Assembly: GCF_000829695.1 (NCBI RefSeq)
Contig: NZ_BBNN01000055.1
Span: forward strand, 1-39,588
DNA: 39,588 bases
Source of the DNA: Streptomyces sp. NBRC 110035
GTDB lineage: Bacteria; Actinomycetota; Actinomycetes; Streptomycetales; Streptomycetaceae
Direction of reading: 5' to 3'
Under the pieces are notes generated by a model. The model did no database searches. It had not been told where the DNA came from and saw only the letters and a program-made list of their open reading frames with translations. Both the position numbers and the translations under genes were made by a program. Positions 30,529 through 39,476 of this stretch are shown in pieces (the first letter of the stretch is position 1; every line of letters starts with the position of its first letter).

Positions 30529-31689
30529 GTGACCGAGCTCGCCGCGGCGAAGGCCGCTCTCAAGACACAGGCCGTCGAGACGCCGTCGTGGGCGTACGGC
30601 AACTCGGGGACCCGCTTCAAGGTGTTCGCGCAGCAGGGTGTGCCCCGCACCCCGCAGGAGAAGCTGGACGACGCGGCCCAGGTGCACGCGTTCACGGGGG
30701 CCGCGCCCTCCGTCGCGCTGCACATCCCGTGGGACAAGGTCGACGACTACACCGCGCTGGCCAGGCACGCCGAGGACCGCGGTGTGCGGCTCGGCACGAT
30801 CAATTCCAACACCTTCCAGGACGACGCCTACCGGCTCGGCAGCGTCTGCCACCCCGACGCGGCGGTCCGGCGCAAGGCCGTGGACCATCTCCTCGAATGC
30901 GTCGACATCATGGACGCGACCGGTTCGACGGACCTGAAGCTGTGGTTCGCCGACGGGACGAACTATCCCGGCCAGGACGACATCCGCGCCCGCCAGGACC
31001 GGCTCGCCGAAGCACTCGCCGAGGTGTACGAGCGGCTCGGCGAGGGCCAGCGGATGCTGCTGGAGTACAAGTTCTTCGAGCCGGCGTTCTACACGACGGA
31101 CGTGCCGGACTGGGGCACCGCGTACGCGCACTGCCTGAAGCTCGGGCCGCAGGCCCAGGTCGTCGTCGACACGGGCCACCACGCGCCGGGCACCAACATC
31201 GAGTTCATCGTCGCGACGCTGCTGCGCGAGGAGCGGCTCGGCGGGTTCGACTTCAACTCGCGCTTCTACGCCGACGACGACCTGATGGTGGGCTCCGCCG
31301 ACCCCTTCCAGCTGTTCCGGATCATGCACGAGGTCGTGCGCGGGGGCGGGTTCACCTCCGGGACCGCGTTCATGCTCGACCAGTGCCACAACATCGAGGC
31401 GAAGATCCCGGCGATCATCCGGTCCGTGATGAACGTGCAGGAGGCCACGGCGAAGGCGCTGCTCGTCGATGCGGGGGCGCTGGCCGCTGCGCAGGCCTCC
31501 GGCGACGTGCTGGGTGCCAACGCCGTGCTGATGGACGCGTACAACACGGATGTGCGGCCGTTGCTGCGTGAGGTGCGGGAAGAGACGGGGCTGGACCCCG
31601 ACCCCATCGAGGCGTACCGGCGATCCGGGTGGGCCGAAAGAATTGTCGCGGAGCGGGTGGGCGGGGAGCAGGCGGGATGGGGGGCGTAG
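30529..31689 (+). CDS. rhaI: L-rhamnose isomerase
   Basis: 386 residues. It converts L-rhamnose to L-rhamnulose. The TIM-barrel metal-site pattern of the Pseudomonas/rhizobial-type isomerase is visible: LLEYKFFEPAFY (Glu), VVVDTGHHAPGTNIEF (Asp/His), GGFDFNSRFYADDDLMVGS (Asp/Asn) and FMLDQCHNIEAKI. The start is a GTG at 30529, with AGGAG 7 nt upstream. It is the first gene of the rightward catabolic operon, behind a near-consensus promoter and a LacI-type operator. The next gene follows after 119 nt. Confidence 0.95.
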   Translation: MTELAAAKAALKTQAVETPSWAYGNSGTRFKVFAQQGVPRTPQEKLDDAAQVHAFTGAAPSVALHIPWDKVDDYTALARHAEDRGVRLGTINSNTFQDDAYRLGSVCHPDAAVRRKAVDHLLECVDIMDATGSTDLKLWFADGTNYPGQDDIRARQDRLAEALAEVYERLGEGQRMLLEYKFFEPAFYTTDVPDWGTAYAHCLKLGPQAQVVVDTGHHAPGTNIEFIVATLLREERLGGFDFNSRFYADDDLMVGSADPFQLFRIMHEVVRGGGFTSGTAFMLDQCHNIEAKIPAIIRSVMNVQEATAKALLVDAGALAAAQASGDVLGANAVLMDAYNTDVRPLLREVREETGLDPDPIEAYRRSGWAERIVAERVGGEQAGWGA

Positions 31690-31737
31690 AGCCTCTGCCT
31701 GGTCCTGTGCGCCGCGGGCTGCCGGCTCCTCGTGGCT

Positions 31738-31762
31738 GATCGCGCAGTTCCCCGCGCCCCTG
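31738..31762. repeat. Half of a common Streptomyces intergenic repeat
   Basis: The segment containing CGCGCAGTTCCCCGCGCCCC is identical to one arm of a dispersed hairpin element familiar from many Streptomyces intergenic regions (recalled knowledge). Here only one arm is found, so no full hairpin forms. It sits between rhaI and the aldolase gene. Confidence 0.55.
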
Positions 31763-31808
31763 TGCGCGTTTCCCCACACCTCTCGGATTCAGACAAGGAA
31801 TGACGTTC

Positions 31809-33848
31809 ATGTCGAACCATCCCCGGGCCGACGCCCTCCTCGCCCGTTCCCACCGGCTCGGTGCCGATCCCCGGAACACCAACTACGCCGGCGGGAACAC
31901 CTCCGCCAAGGGCACCGCCACCGACCCCGTGACCGGGGGTGATGTGGAGCTGATGTGGGTCAAGGGATCCGGTGGGGATCTCGGGACGCTGACCGGGGCG
32001 GGGCTCGCCGTGCTGCGGCTGGACCGGCTGCGGGCGCTGGCCGACGTCTACCCGGGCGTCGAACGCGAGGACGAGATGGTCGCCGCGTTCGACTACTGCC
32101 TGCACGGCAGGGGCGGTGCGGCCCCCTCGATCGACACCGCGATGCACGGACTGGTGAAGGCCCCGCACGTCGACCATCTGCACCCCGACTCCGGGATCGC
32201 GCTCGCCTGTGCGGCCGACGGGGAGAAGCTGACCGCCGAGTGCTTCGGCGACACCGTCGTGTGGGTGCCGTGGCGTCGGCCCGGTTTCCAGCTCGGCCTG
32301 GACATCGCCGCGGTGAAGGAGGCCAACCCGCAGGCCGTCGGCTGTGTCCTGGGCGGGCACGGGATCACCGCGTGGGGCGACACCTCCGAGGAGTGCGAGC
32401 GCAACTCGCTGCACATCATCCGCACCGCCGAGCGGTTCCTCGCCGAGCGGGGCAGGACGGAGCCGTTCGGGCCGGTGCTCGACGGGTACGAGCCGCTGCC
32501 CGAGGCCGGGCGCCGGGAGCGTGCGGCGGCTCTCGCGCCGTACGTGCGGGCCGTCGCCTCCCAGGACCGGGCGCAGGTCGGGCACTTCGACGACTCCGAA
32601 GCCGTCCTGGACTTCCTGTCCCGGGCCGAGCACCCGCGGCTGGCCGCGCTCGGCACCTCCTGCCCGGACCACTTCCTGCGCACCAAGGTCCGGCCGCTCG
32701 TCCTCGACCTGCCGCCGGCGGCCCCCGTGGACGAGGCCGTGGCCCGGCTGAAGGAACTGCACGCCGCCTACCGCGAGGAGTACGCCGCCTACTACGCGGC
32801 CCACGCCGTGCCCGACTCCCCCGCCATGCGCGGCGCCGACCCGGCGATCGTGCTGGTTCCCGGCGTGGGCATGTTCAGCTTCGGCAAGGACAAGCAGACC
32901 GCCCGGGTGGCCGGCGAGTTCTACCTCAACGCGGTCAACGTGATGCGCGGGGCGGAGGCGGTCTCGACGTACGCGCCGATCGAGGAGTCGGAGAAGTTCC
33001 GCATCGAGTACTGGGCCCTGGAGGAGGCGAAGCTCCGGCGGATGCCGGAGCCGAAGCCGCTCGCCACCCGGGTGGCGCTGGTGACCGGTGGCGGCAGCGG
33101 GATCGGGAAGGCGATCGCGCGGCGGCTGGCGGCGGAGGGCGCGTGTGTCGTCGTGGCGGACCTGAACGGGGACGACGCGGCCGCGGTCGCCGAGGAACTG
33201 GGCGGGCCGGACAAGGCTGTCGCCGTGACCGTGGACGTGACGTCGGAGGAGCAGATCACGGAGGCGATGCGGGCCGCGGTGCTCGCGTTCGGCGGGGTCG
33301 ACCTGGTGGTGAACAACGCCGGGATCTCCCTGTCCAAGCCGCTGCTCGAGACGTCCGCGAAGGACTGGGACCTCCAGCACGACATCATGGCCCGCGGTTC
33401 CTTCCTCGTCTCCCGCGAGGCGGCCCGGGTGATGATCGCGCAGCAACTGGGCGGCGACATCGTCTACATCGCCTCCAAGAACGCGGTGTTCGCCGGTCCG
33501 AACAACATCGCCTACTCGGCCACCAAGGCCGACCAGGCCCATCAGGTGCGGCTTCTCGCAGCCGAGTTGGGTGAGCACGGCATCCGGGTCAACGGCGTCA
33601 ACCCGGACGGCGTGGTGCGCGGCTCGGGCATCTTCGCGGGCGGGTGGGGGGCCAAGCGGGCGGCGGTGTACGGGGTCCCCGAGGAAAAGCTGGGCGAGTT
33701 CTACGCGCAGCGCACGCTGCTGAAGCGGGAGGTGCTGCCCGAGCATGTCGCAGCCGCCGTTTTCGCGCTGACCGGCGGTGACCTCACCCACACCACGGGC
33801 CTGCACGTCCCGGTCGACGCCGGCGTCGCCGCCGCGTTCCTGCGATGA
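31809..33848 (+). CDS. rhaEW: Bifunctional rhamnulose-1-phosphate aldolase / lactaldehyde dehydrogenase
   Basis: 679 residues, two enzymes in one chain. Residues about 1-400 are a class II aldolase: NYAGGNTSAKG binds phosphate, HVDHLHPDSGIAL and GGHGITAWG hold the zinc ligands. It splits L-rhamnulose 1-phosphate to DHAP and L-lactaldehyde. Residues about 418-679 are a short-chain dehydrogenase: VTGGGSGIGKAIARRL is the NAD site, VNNAGIS follows, and YSATK is the catalytic YxxxK with Ser in IASKNAV. It oxidises lactaldehyde to L-lactate. This fused form is known from rhizobia and several other bacteria. ATG 31809 has AAGGA 9 nt upstream; ATG 31800 is the alternative. The stop overlaps the kinase start. 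Confidence 0.95.
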   Translation: MSNHPRADALLARSHRLGADPRNTNYAGGNTSAKGTATDPVTGGDVELMWVKGSGGDLGTLTGAGLAVLRLDRLRALADVYPGVEREDEMVAAFDYCLHGRGGAAPSIDTAMHGLVKAPHVDHLHPDSGIALACAADGEKLTAECFGDTVVWVPWRRPGFQLGLDIAAVKEANPQAVGCVLGGHGITAWGDTSEECERNSLHIIRTAERFLAERGRTEPFGPVLDGYEPLPEAGRRERAAALAPYVRAVASQDRAQVGHFDDSEAVLDFLSRAEHPRLAALGTSCPDHFLRTKVRPLVLDLPPAAPVDEAVARLKELHAAYREEYAAYYAAHAVPDSPAMRGADPAIVLVPGVGMFSFGKDKQTARVAGEFYLNAVNVMRGAEAVSTYAPIEESEKFRIEYWALEEAKLRRMPEPKPLATRVALVTGGGSGIGKAIARRLAAEGACVVVADLNGDDAAAVAEELGGPDKAVAVTVDVTSEEQITEAMRAAVLAFGGVDLVVNNAGISLSKPLLETSAKDWDLQHDIMARGSFLVSREAARVMIAQQLGGDIVYIASKNAVFAGPNNIAYSATKADQAHQVRLLAAELGEHGIRVNGVNPDGVVRGSGIFAGGWGAKRAAVYGVPEEKLGEFYAQRTLLKREVLPEHVAAAVFALTGGDLTHTTGLHVPVDAGVAAAFLR

Positions 33849-35299
33849 GCGCGCAGGTGCGGCCGTACGCGGCGGTCGATCTCGGCGCCTCCAGCGGGCG
33901 TGTCATGGTCGGCCGCGTCGGCCCCGACACCCTGGAGCTGACCGAGGTCCACCGCTTTTCGAACCGGCCCGTGCGGGTGCCCGAGGGGCTGCGCTGGGAC
34001 GTCCTCGGGCTGTACGCCGGAGTGCTGGAGGGGTTGCGGGCGGCGGGCGGCGGGCTCGCGTCCGTCGGCATCGACAGCTGGGCCGTGGACTACGGCCTGC
34101 TGGACGCGGACGGTGCGCTGCTGGGCAACCCGGTGCACTACCGCGACCCCCGCACGGAGGGGATCGCGGAGGAGGTGTGGGCGGCCCTGCCGGCCGGGGA
34201 GCTGTACGCGGCGACCGGTCTGCAGTACGCGCCGTTCAACACCCTCTACCAGCTGACGGCGGCCCGCTCCACCGCCCAACTCGCGCAGGCCCGACGCCTG
34301 CTGCTGATCCCGGACCTGCTGACGTACTGGCTCACCGGTACGCAGGGCACGGAGCTGACCAACGCCTCGACCACGCAGCTGATCGACCCGCGCACCCGCG
34401 GCTGGTCCCACCCGGTCGCACAGCGCCTGGGCATCGATCTCTCCCTCTTCGCGCCGCTGCGCCGGCCCGGCGATCCCGCCGGGGAGTTGCGGCCCGAGGT
34501 GCTGGAGGAGACCGGGCTGGCCGGGCCCGTGCCGGTGACGGCGGTCGGCTCGCACGACACGGCGTCCGCGGTGGCCGCCGTGCCCGCCACCGGTGAGCGG
34601 TTCGCGTACATCTGCACCGGCACCTGGTCGCTGGCCGGTCTCGAGCTGGACGCCCCGGTGCTGACCGAGGAGAGCCGCGCCGCCAACTTCACCAACGAGC
34701 TGGGGCTGGACGGCACGGTCCGGTACCTGCGCAACATCATGGGCCTGTGGCTGCTCCAGGAGTGCGTACGGGCCTGGGGCGAGCCGGACGCTCTGGGGTC
34801 GCTGCTGCGGGAGGCGGCCGGGGTGCCCGCGCTGCGGTCGGTGGTGGACGCCGGGGACGCGGTGTTCCTGGCACCGGGACGGATGCCGGAGCGGATCGCC
34901 GAGGCCTGCCGGCTCTCGGGCCAGCCGGTGCCCGGCTCCCCCGCCGAGATCACCCGCTGCATCCTCGACTCGCTCGCGCTCGCGCACCGCAGGGCCGTCG
35001 AGGACGCCCAGCGGCTCGCCGGGCGGTCGGTCGACGTGGTGCACATCGTGGGCGGCGGCACCCGCAACGCCCTGCTGTGCCAGCTGACCGCGGACGCCTG
35101 CGGGCTGCCGGTGGTGGCCGGCCCGACCGAGGCGGCCGCGCTGGGCAACGTCCTCGTGCAGGCCCGTGCGCACGGGCCGGCCGGCGACCTGGCCGGGATG
35201 CGGCGCCTGCTCACCCGTACCCAGTCGCCGACCCGGTACGAACCGCGCGGCGGCACGCGGCGGTGGAAGGCCGCGCAGGCCCGGCTCGCCCGGGGCTGA
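33845..35299 (+). CDS. rhaB: Rhamnulokinase
   Basis: 484 residues, a FGGY-family kinase that phosphorylates L-rhamnulose at O-1 with ATP. The N-terminal site reads VDLGASSGRVMVG. Family motifs are SVGIDSWAVDYGLL, HYRDPRTEG, VGSHDTASAVAAVP, ICTGTWSLAGLEL and VHIVGGGTRNALLCQ, with the adenosine motif region GPTEAAALGNVL. All are typical of RhaB. The ATG 33845 overlaps the aldolase stop (ATGA), so the two are coupled. A 73-nt gap follows before lutA. Confidence 0.95.
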   Translation: MSAQVRPYAAVDLGASSGRVMVGRVGPDTLELTEVHRFSNRPVRVPEGLRWDVLGLYAGVLEGLRAAGGGLASVGIDSWAVDYGLLDADGALLGNPVHYRDPRTEGIAEEVWAALPAGELYAATGLQYAPFNTLYQLTAARSTAQLAQARRLLLIPDLLTYWLTGTQGTELTNASTTQLIDPRTRGWSHPVAQRLGIDLSLFAPLRRPGDPAGELRPEVLEETGLAGPVPVTAVGSHDTASAVAAVPATGERFAYICTGTWSLAGLELDAPVLTEESRAANFTNELGLDGTVRYLRNIMGLWLLQECVRAWGEPDALGSLLREAAGVPALRSVVDAGDAVFLAPGRMPERIAEACRLSGQPVPGSPAEITRCILDSLALAHRRAVEDAQRLAGRSVDVVHIVGGGTRNALLCQLTADACGLPVVAGPTEAAALGNVLVQARAHGPAGDLAGMRRLLTRTQSPTRYEPRGGTRRWKAAQARLARG

Positions 35300-35372
35300 C
35301 CCGAGCTCTCCCCCGGGCCGTGTCCGCGCACTACCCTGCATCCACTCGATGATCGATCCAGAAGGAGCCGCG

Positions 35373-36128
35373 ATGCGTGTCGCCCTGTTCCTGACCTGCG
35401 TCAACGACACGCTCTATCCGGACACCGGGCGCGCCGTGGTGAAGCTGCTGACCAGACTCGGTGTCGAGGTCGACTTCCCGATGGCGCAGACCTGTTGCGG
35501 CCAGGCACACTACAACACCGGGTACCGGCACGAGGCCGAGCCGCTGGCGCGGCACTTCTGCGAGGTCTTCGGGGACTACGAGGCGATCGTGACGCCGTCC
35601 GGCTCCTGCGGGGCGATGGTGCGGGAGCTGTATCCGCGGATGGGCGAGCGGGCCCGCGCCCAGGGGCGCGGAGACGCCCTCGCGGCCGCCCTGGCACCGG
35701 TGGTGCCGAAGACGTACGAACTCACCGAGTTCCTGGTGGACGTGCTCGGGGTGACGGATGTCGGCGCGTACTACCCGCACACGGTGACCTACCATCCCAC
35801 CTGTCACGGGCTGCGCTCGCTGGGGCTCGGCGACCGGCCCCGGCGGCTCCTGGAGGCAGTGGAAGGGCTGGAGCTGGTGGAACTGCCGGGGGCCGAGGAG
35901 TGCTGCGGCTTCGGCGGCACGTTCGCGCTGAAGAACTCCGACGTCTCCGCGGCGATGGGTGCCGACAAGGTGCGCAGCGCCGAGTCGACCGGCGCGGAGG
36001 TGCTGTGCGCGGCGGACAACTCCTGTCTGATGCACATCGGGGGGACGATGACCCGGCTGCGGACCGGCATGCGGCCGGTGCACATCGCGGAGATCCTGGC
36101 GGGCACAAAGGAGGAACCGGCGGCATGA
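35373..36128 (+). CDS. lutA: L-lactate oxidation complex subunit LutA
   Basis: 251 residues, a CCG-domain protein like LutA/YkgE. Two Cys-rich motifs are clear: AQTCCGQAHYNTGY and EECCGFGGTFALK, with further Cys in SGSCGAM, HPTCHGLRS and DNSCLMHIGG. These bind iron-sulfur clusters in related subunits. Together with LutB and LutC it oxidises L-lactate to pyruvate. The ATG 35373 follows AAGGAG by 5 nt. Being downstream of a lactaldehyde dehydrogenase, the complex would use the L-lactate formed from rhamnose. lutB overlaps its end. Confidence 0.93.
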   Translation: MRVALFLTCVNDTLYPDTGRAVVKLLTRLGVEVDFPMAQTCCGQAHYNTGYRHEAEPLARHFCEVFGDYEAIVTPSGSCGAMVRELYPRMGERARAQGRGDALAAALAPVVPKTYELTEFLVDVLGVTDVGAYYPHTVTYHPTCHGLRSLGLGDRPRRLLEAVEGLELVELPGAEECCGFGGTFALKNSDVSAAMGADKVRSAESTGAEVLCAADNSCLMHIGGTMTRLRTGMRPVHIAEILAGTKEEPAA

Positions 36129-37666
36129 GCGGCACGTTCGTAGGGATGCCGGCCTTCCCGAAGGCCGCGCGCGAGGCGGTGCACGACAAGACCCTGCGGG
36201 GCAATCTGCGACACGCCACGCACACCATCCGCGCCAAGCGCGCCCATGCCGTCGCGGAGGTCTCCGACTGGGCGGCGCTGCGCGAGGCCGGCAAGCGGAT
36301 CAAGGACCACACCCTGCGCCACCTCGACGACTACCTGGTGAAGGCCGAGGGGGCGGTCACGGCGGCGGGCGGCACCGTGCACTGGGCGGCCGACGCCGAC
36401 GAGGCCAACGCGATCGTGACCCGCCTGGTGCAGGAGACCGGCGAGCGCGAGGTCGTCAAGGTCAAGTCGATGGCCACCCAGGAGATCGGGCTCAACGAGG
36501 CCCTCGAGGCGGCGGGCATCCGCGCCTACGAGACCGATCTGGCCGAGCTGATCGTGCAGTTGGGCCGGGACCGTCCCTCGCACATCCTGGTCCCCGCGAT
36601 CCACCGCAACCGCGGGGAGATCCGGGACGTCTTCGCCCGCGAGATGAGCGGCTGGGGCCGCCCGGCGCCCGAGGGTCTCACCGATACGCCCGCCGAACTG
36701 GCCGAGGCCGCGCGGCTGCACCTGCGGGAGAAGTTCCTGCGGGCCAAGGTGGGCGTCTCCGGGGCCAACTTCGTGGTCGCCGAGACCGGCACGCTGGTGG
36801 TGGTGGAGTCCGAGGGCAACGGACGGATGTGCCTGACCCTGCCCGAGACGCTGATCTCGGTCGTCGGCATCGAGAAGATCGTGCCGACCTGGCGGGACCT
36901 CGAGGTGTTCCTGCAGACGCTCCCGCGCTCCTCGACCGCCGAGCGGATGAACCCGTACACGTCCACCTGGACCGGCACCACCGACGCGGACGGCCCGCGC
37001 GCCTTCCATCTGGTCCTGCTGGACAACGGCCGCACCGACGCCCTCGCCGACGAGGTGGGCCGGCAGGCGCTGCGGTGCATCCGCTGCTCGGCCTGCCTCA
37101 ACGTCTGCCCGGTCTACGAGCGGGCCGGCGGCCACGCCTACGGCTCGGTCTACCCGGGCCCGATCGGAGCCGTCCTCAGCCCTCAGCTGCGGGGCACGGC
37201 AAGCGAGATCGACGCGTCCCTGCCGTACGCCTCGTCGCTGTGCGGGGCCTGCTACGAGGTGTGCCCGGTCGCCATCGACATCCCCGAGGTGCTGGTCCAC
37301 CTGCGGGAACGGATCGTGGAGGGCGGCCAGGTGGTCCGGGGCGGCAACAAGGTGGTGCTGCAGCCCGCGAAGGGCCACGCCGCCGAGCGCGCCGCGATGC
37401 GCGCGGCCCGCTGGGCGTTCTCGCACCCGGGCGCGCTGCGCACCGGCCAGCGCCTCGCCTCCCGCACCCGGCGCCTGCACCCGCGCACCCTGCCGGGCCC
37501 CGGCCGCGCGTGGAGCGGGACCCGGGATCTTCCCGCAGTGCCGGCGGAGCCCTTCCGCGACTGGTGGCAGCGCACACGCGGCGCCGGGGGTCCCCCCTCG
37601 TCGGACGCGGCCGGGACCCCGGTGAAGGACGAGGGCAGGACCAAGGGCGAGGACGGTGACCGGTGA
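36125..37666 (+). CDS. lutB: L-lactate oxidation iron-sulfur subunit LutB
   Basis: 513 residues. The N-terminal part is an LUD domain: VKVKSMATQEIGLNEALEAA, HILVPAIHRNRGEIRDVF, GVSGANFVVAETGTLVVVES. The middle holds two 4Fe-4S motifs: CIRCSACLNVCPVY and CGACYEVCPVAIDIPEV. A basic C-terminal domain follows, ending in a low-complexity tail. This matches LutB/YkgF, the electron-transfer subunit of the lactate oxidation complex. The start ATG 36125 overlaps the lutA stop (ATGA) and the end overlaps lutC (GTGA), so the three genes are translationally coupled. Confidence 0.95.
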   Translation: MSGTFVGMPAFPKAAREAVHDKTLRGNLRHATHTIRAKRAHAVAEVSDWAALREAGKRIKDHTLRHLDDYLVKAEGAVTAAGGTVHWAADADEANAIVTRLVQETGEREVVKVKSMATQEIGLNEALEAAGIRAYETDLAELIVQLGRDRPSHILVPAIHRNRGEIRDVFAREMSGWGRPAPEGLTDTPAELAEAARLHLREKFLRAKVGVSGANFVVAETGTLVVVESEGNGRMCLTLPETLISVVGIEKIVPTWRDLEVFLQTLPRSSTAERMNPYTSTWTGTTDADGPRAFHLVLLDNGRTDALADEVGRQALRCIRCSACLNVCPVYERAGGHAYGSVYPGPIGAVLSPQLRGTASEIDASLPYASSLCGACYEVCPVAIDIPEVLVHLRERIVEGGQVVRGGNKVVLQPAKGHAAERAAMRAARWAFSHPGALRTGQRLASRTRRLHPRTLPGPGRAWSGTRDLPAVPAEPFRDWWQRTRGAGGPPSSDAAGTPVKDEGRTKGEDGDR

Positions 37667-38304
37667 GCAGCAGGGAACGGATCCTGGGCCGGGTGCGGCG
37701 CGCCCTCGCCGACGTCCCGCGCGCCGACGCCAGGCCGTACGAGGAGGCCGTCCCGCGCGATTACCTGCGCGAGCACGGTGACCGCACCCCGGCCCGGACG
37801 CTGGATCTCCTCGCCGAGAACCTCGCCGACTACCGGGCGGTCGTCCACCGCACCGGCGCCGGCGGGCTGGCCGAGGTCGTCGCCGGGCTCCTGGCCGCAC
37901 GCGGCTCGTCGTCGGTGCTCGTACCGCCGGGTCTTGACGAGAGCTGGCTCGCCCGGACCGGGGTGAGGCGGGTCGCGGACCGGGCGGAGAGCACCCCGCA
38001 GGAGCTGGACCGGGTCGACAGCGTGGTCACCGCCTGCGCGGTCGCCGTCGCCGAGACCGGCACGATCGTCCTGGACGGCTCCCCCGACCAGGGCCGGCGC
38101 CGGATCACCCTCGTCCCGGACCACCACATCTGCGTCGTCCGCGCCGCCCAGGTCGTCGCCTCCGTCCCGTACGCCCTCGAGCGTCTCGACCCGGCCCGCC
38201 CTCTCACCTGGATCTCCGGCCCGTCGGCGACGAGCGACATCGAACTCGACCGGGTGGAGGGCGTGCACGGCCCGCGCACCCTGGAGGTCGTCCTGGTCCG
38301 CTGA
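37663..38304 (+). CDS. lutC: L-lactate oxidation complex subunit LutC
   Basis: 213 residues, a single LUD-domain protein like LutC/YkgG. It has VVTACAVAVAETGTIVLDGS and RRRITLVPDHHICVV, the core LUD pattern, and ends TWISGPSATSDIELDRVEGV, the conserved C-terminal motif. The start is a GTG at 37663 overlapping the lutB stop. It is the last gene of the rightward operon; a very long hairpin lies about 220 nt downstream. Confidence 0.94.
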   Translation: MSSRERILGRVRRALADVPRADARPYEEAVPRDYLREHGDRTPARTLDLLAENLADYRAVVHRTGAGGLAEVVAGLLAARGSSSVLVPPGLDESWLARTGVRRVADRAESTPQELDRVDSVVTACAVAVAETGTIVLDGSPDQGRRRITLVPDHHICVVRAAQVVASVPYALERLDPARPLTWISGPSATSDIELDRVEGVHGPRTLEVVLVR

Positions 38305-38630
38305 TCCAGCGGCCTCCGCACGGGTCGGTCCCCCCGCAGTCGCCGTGGGTCACCACCGCCCGGCACGCTCGTCTCGTGGGAGGGCCGGGTGCAGGGACCC
38401 GCAGCGTTGTTCACACGGCTGACCGGTGGCCGGCCTTCGAGTGCGGTGGGCCGGCGGGGGTGGCTGCGGATGTGCAGGAAGTCCGCCAGGGCTTCGGTGG
38501 GTGCGGTGTTGCCGGCGCAGGACCGCCCGGAAGCCCTCGTACCGGGCGTGCCCGGTACGAGGGCTTCCGGGCGGTGCGGCGGGAGTGCGTGCCACACGTC
38601 GCGCGGCAGGCTCCGCTCGCGTGGCAGACC
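38305..38630. other. Convergent intergenic region with long hairpin
   Basis: 326 nt between lutC and the converging cupin gene. Apart from the hairpin at 38522-38575 no gene or motif is evident. Open frames here have no recognisable product. Confidence 0.5.
38522..38575. terminator. Perfect 25-bp hairpin between convergent genes
   Basis: Bases 38522-38546 are exactly complementary to 38551-38575, with a 4-nt loop CGTG. It is placed between two converging genes and would stop both transcripts. It is unusually long and error-free for a simple terminator, and no T-tract follows on either strand. Confidence 0.85.
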
Positions 38631-38993
38631 CTAGCCGGCGGCCTTCGCATAGCTCTGGGCCATGGCGCCCGCGAAGTCGTACACCACGGCCTGTTCCTCG
38701 CCGACGACCCAGGCGTCGTGGCCGGGTGTGCAGACGAAGACGTCGCCGGGGCCGACCTCGCTCTCGGCGCCGTCGTCCATGCGGATGTGCAGCCGGCCCT
38801 GGACGACGTAGCCGTTGTGGTGGATTCGGCAGCTCGGGGTTCCGGCGAGGGGTCCGACGGATTCGGACCAGCGCCACCCGGGCTCGAAGACGGCCACGGC
38901 GAAGTCCAGCCCGGTCATGTGGACGGCTTCGAGGTGTCCCCTGGGGAAGTCCCGCCGCTCGTCCGGCTTGTCCAGTGTCTTGATCTCCAGCAT
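38631..38993 (-). CDS. Cupin-domain protein
   Basis: 120 residues with one small beta-barrel cupin. The motif HHNGYVVQGRLHIRMDDG (about residues 58-75) is cupin motif 1 with its two His, and VGPGDVFVCTPGHDAWVVG is motif 2 with the last His. Residues EPGWRWSESVGPL precede it. The metal-binding set is largely present. Function is open; such small cupins can be dioxygenases, isomerases or sensors. The ATG 38993 has GGAG upstream. It converges on lutC and has no clear operon partner. Confidence 0.85.
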   Translation of the reverse strand: MLEIKTLDKPDERRDFPRGHLEAVHMTGLDFAVAVFEPGWRWSESVGPLAGTPSCRIHHNGYVVQGRLHIRMDDGAESEVGPGDVFVCTPGHDAWVVGEEQAVVYDFAGAMAQSYAKAAG

Positions 38994-39094
38994 GTCCCTG
39001 CTCCCTTCCGGCCGTCGCTCTGCGCGGCCGGGGCCGGTGTCCGTCCGTCCGCGACAGCACCGGCGGGGCGGTCCTGGCCCCACCCCTCCATCGT

Positions 39095-39110
39095 CCGTCC
39101 GTCAGGACGG
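39095..39110. repeat. Short inverted repeat
   Basis: CCGTCC and GGACGG flank GTCA. It overlaps the end of the reading frame on the minus strand at 39102-39476 and may be a weak terminator. Confidence 0.35.
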
Positions 39111-39476
39111 GCACGCCATTCGGGTGACGGGTCCGGTACCGGTGCGCTCAGGGACCACCCGGCGGTCGTACGTGTCCGATTCGTCCAAGAGGACGGAGAC
39201 GGGTGTCCCGCTGCCGTCGCTGTCATGAGGAGCACCGGCAGGAAGTCGCGCCACCTCGGCGTCTTCGTCGACCGCACCGCCGACGACGTCCACGGCGAAC
39301 GCGCACCAGGTCGAGACGGACTCCAGCCGCCACGGCGCCCGGCAGGCGGGCGCTCCCGCGCCGGCCAGGACGCCGAGGACCCGCAGGCGGCGGTCGCCGG
39401 AGAGCAGCAGGGCACCGACGGTGGCCACCGGGTGGCCCACGGCCGGCAGCGCGGAGCATCCGGACGCCGGCGGCAC
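39102..39476 (-). pseudogene. Probable remnant of an integral membrane protein
   Basis: A 124-codon frame with high GC at third positions over its first two thirds. The part VATVGALLLSGDRRLRVLGV and WRLESVSTWCAFAV recalls the C-terminal end of a family of Streptomyces multi-span membrane proteins (DUF6629-like, from memory), where a hydrophobic helix would follow. Here hydrophobicity is broken by charged residues and the last 50 residues are polar. No ribosome-binding site is seen before GTG 39476. It is likely the decayed 3' end of such a gene, but a short intact gene cannot be excluded. Confidence 0.35.

Noticed and set aside
38376..38640. Small protein across the 25-bp hairpin
   Set aside because: Similar peptides on both strands arise simply because the hairpin is a perfect palindrome. 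There is no start signal.
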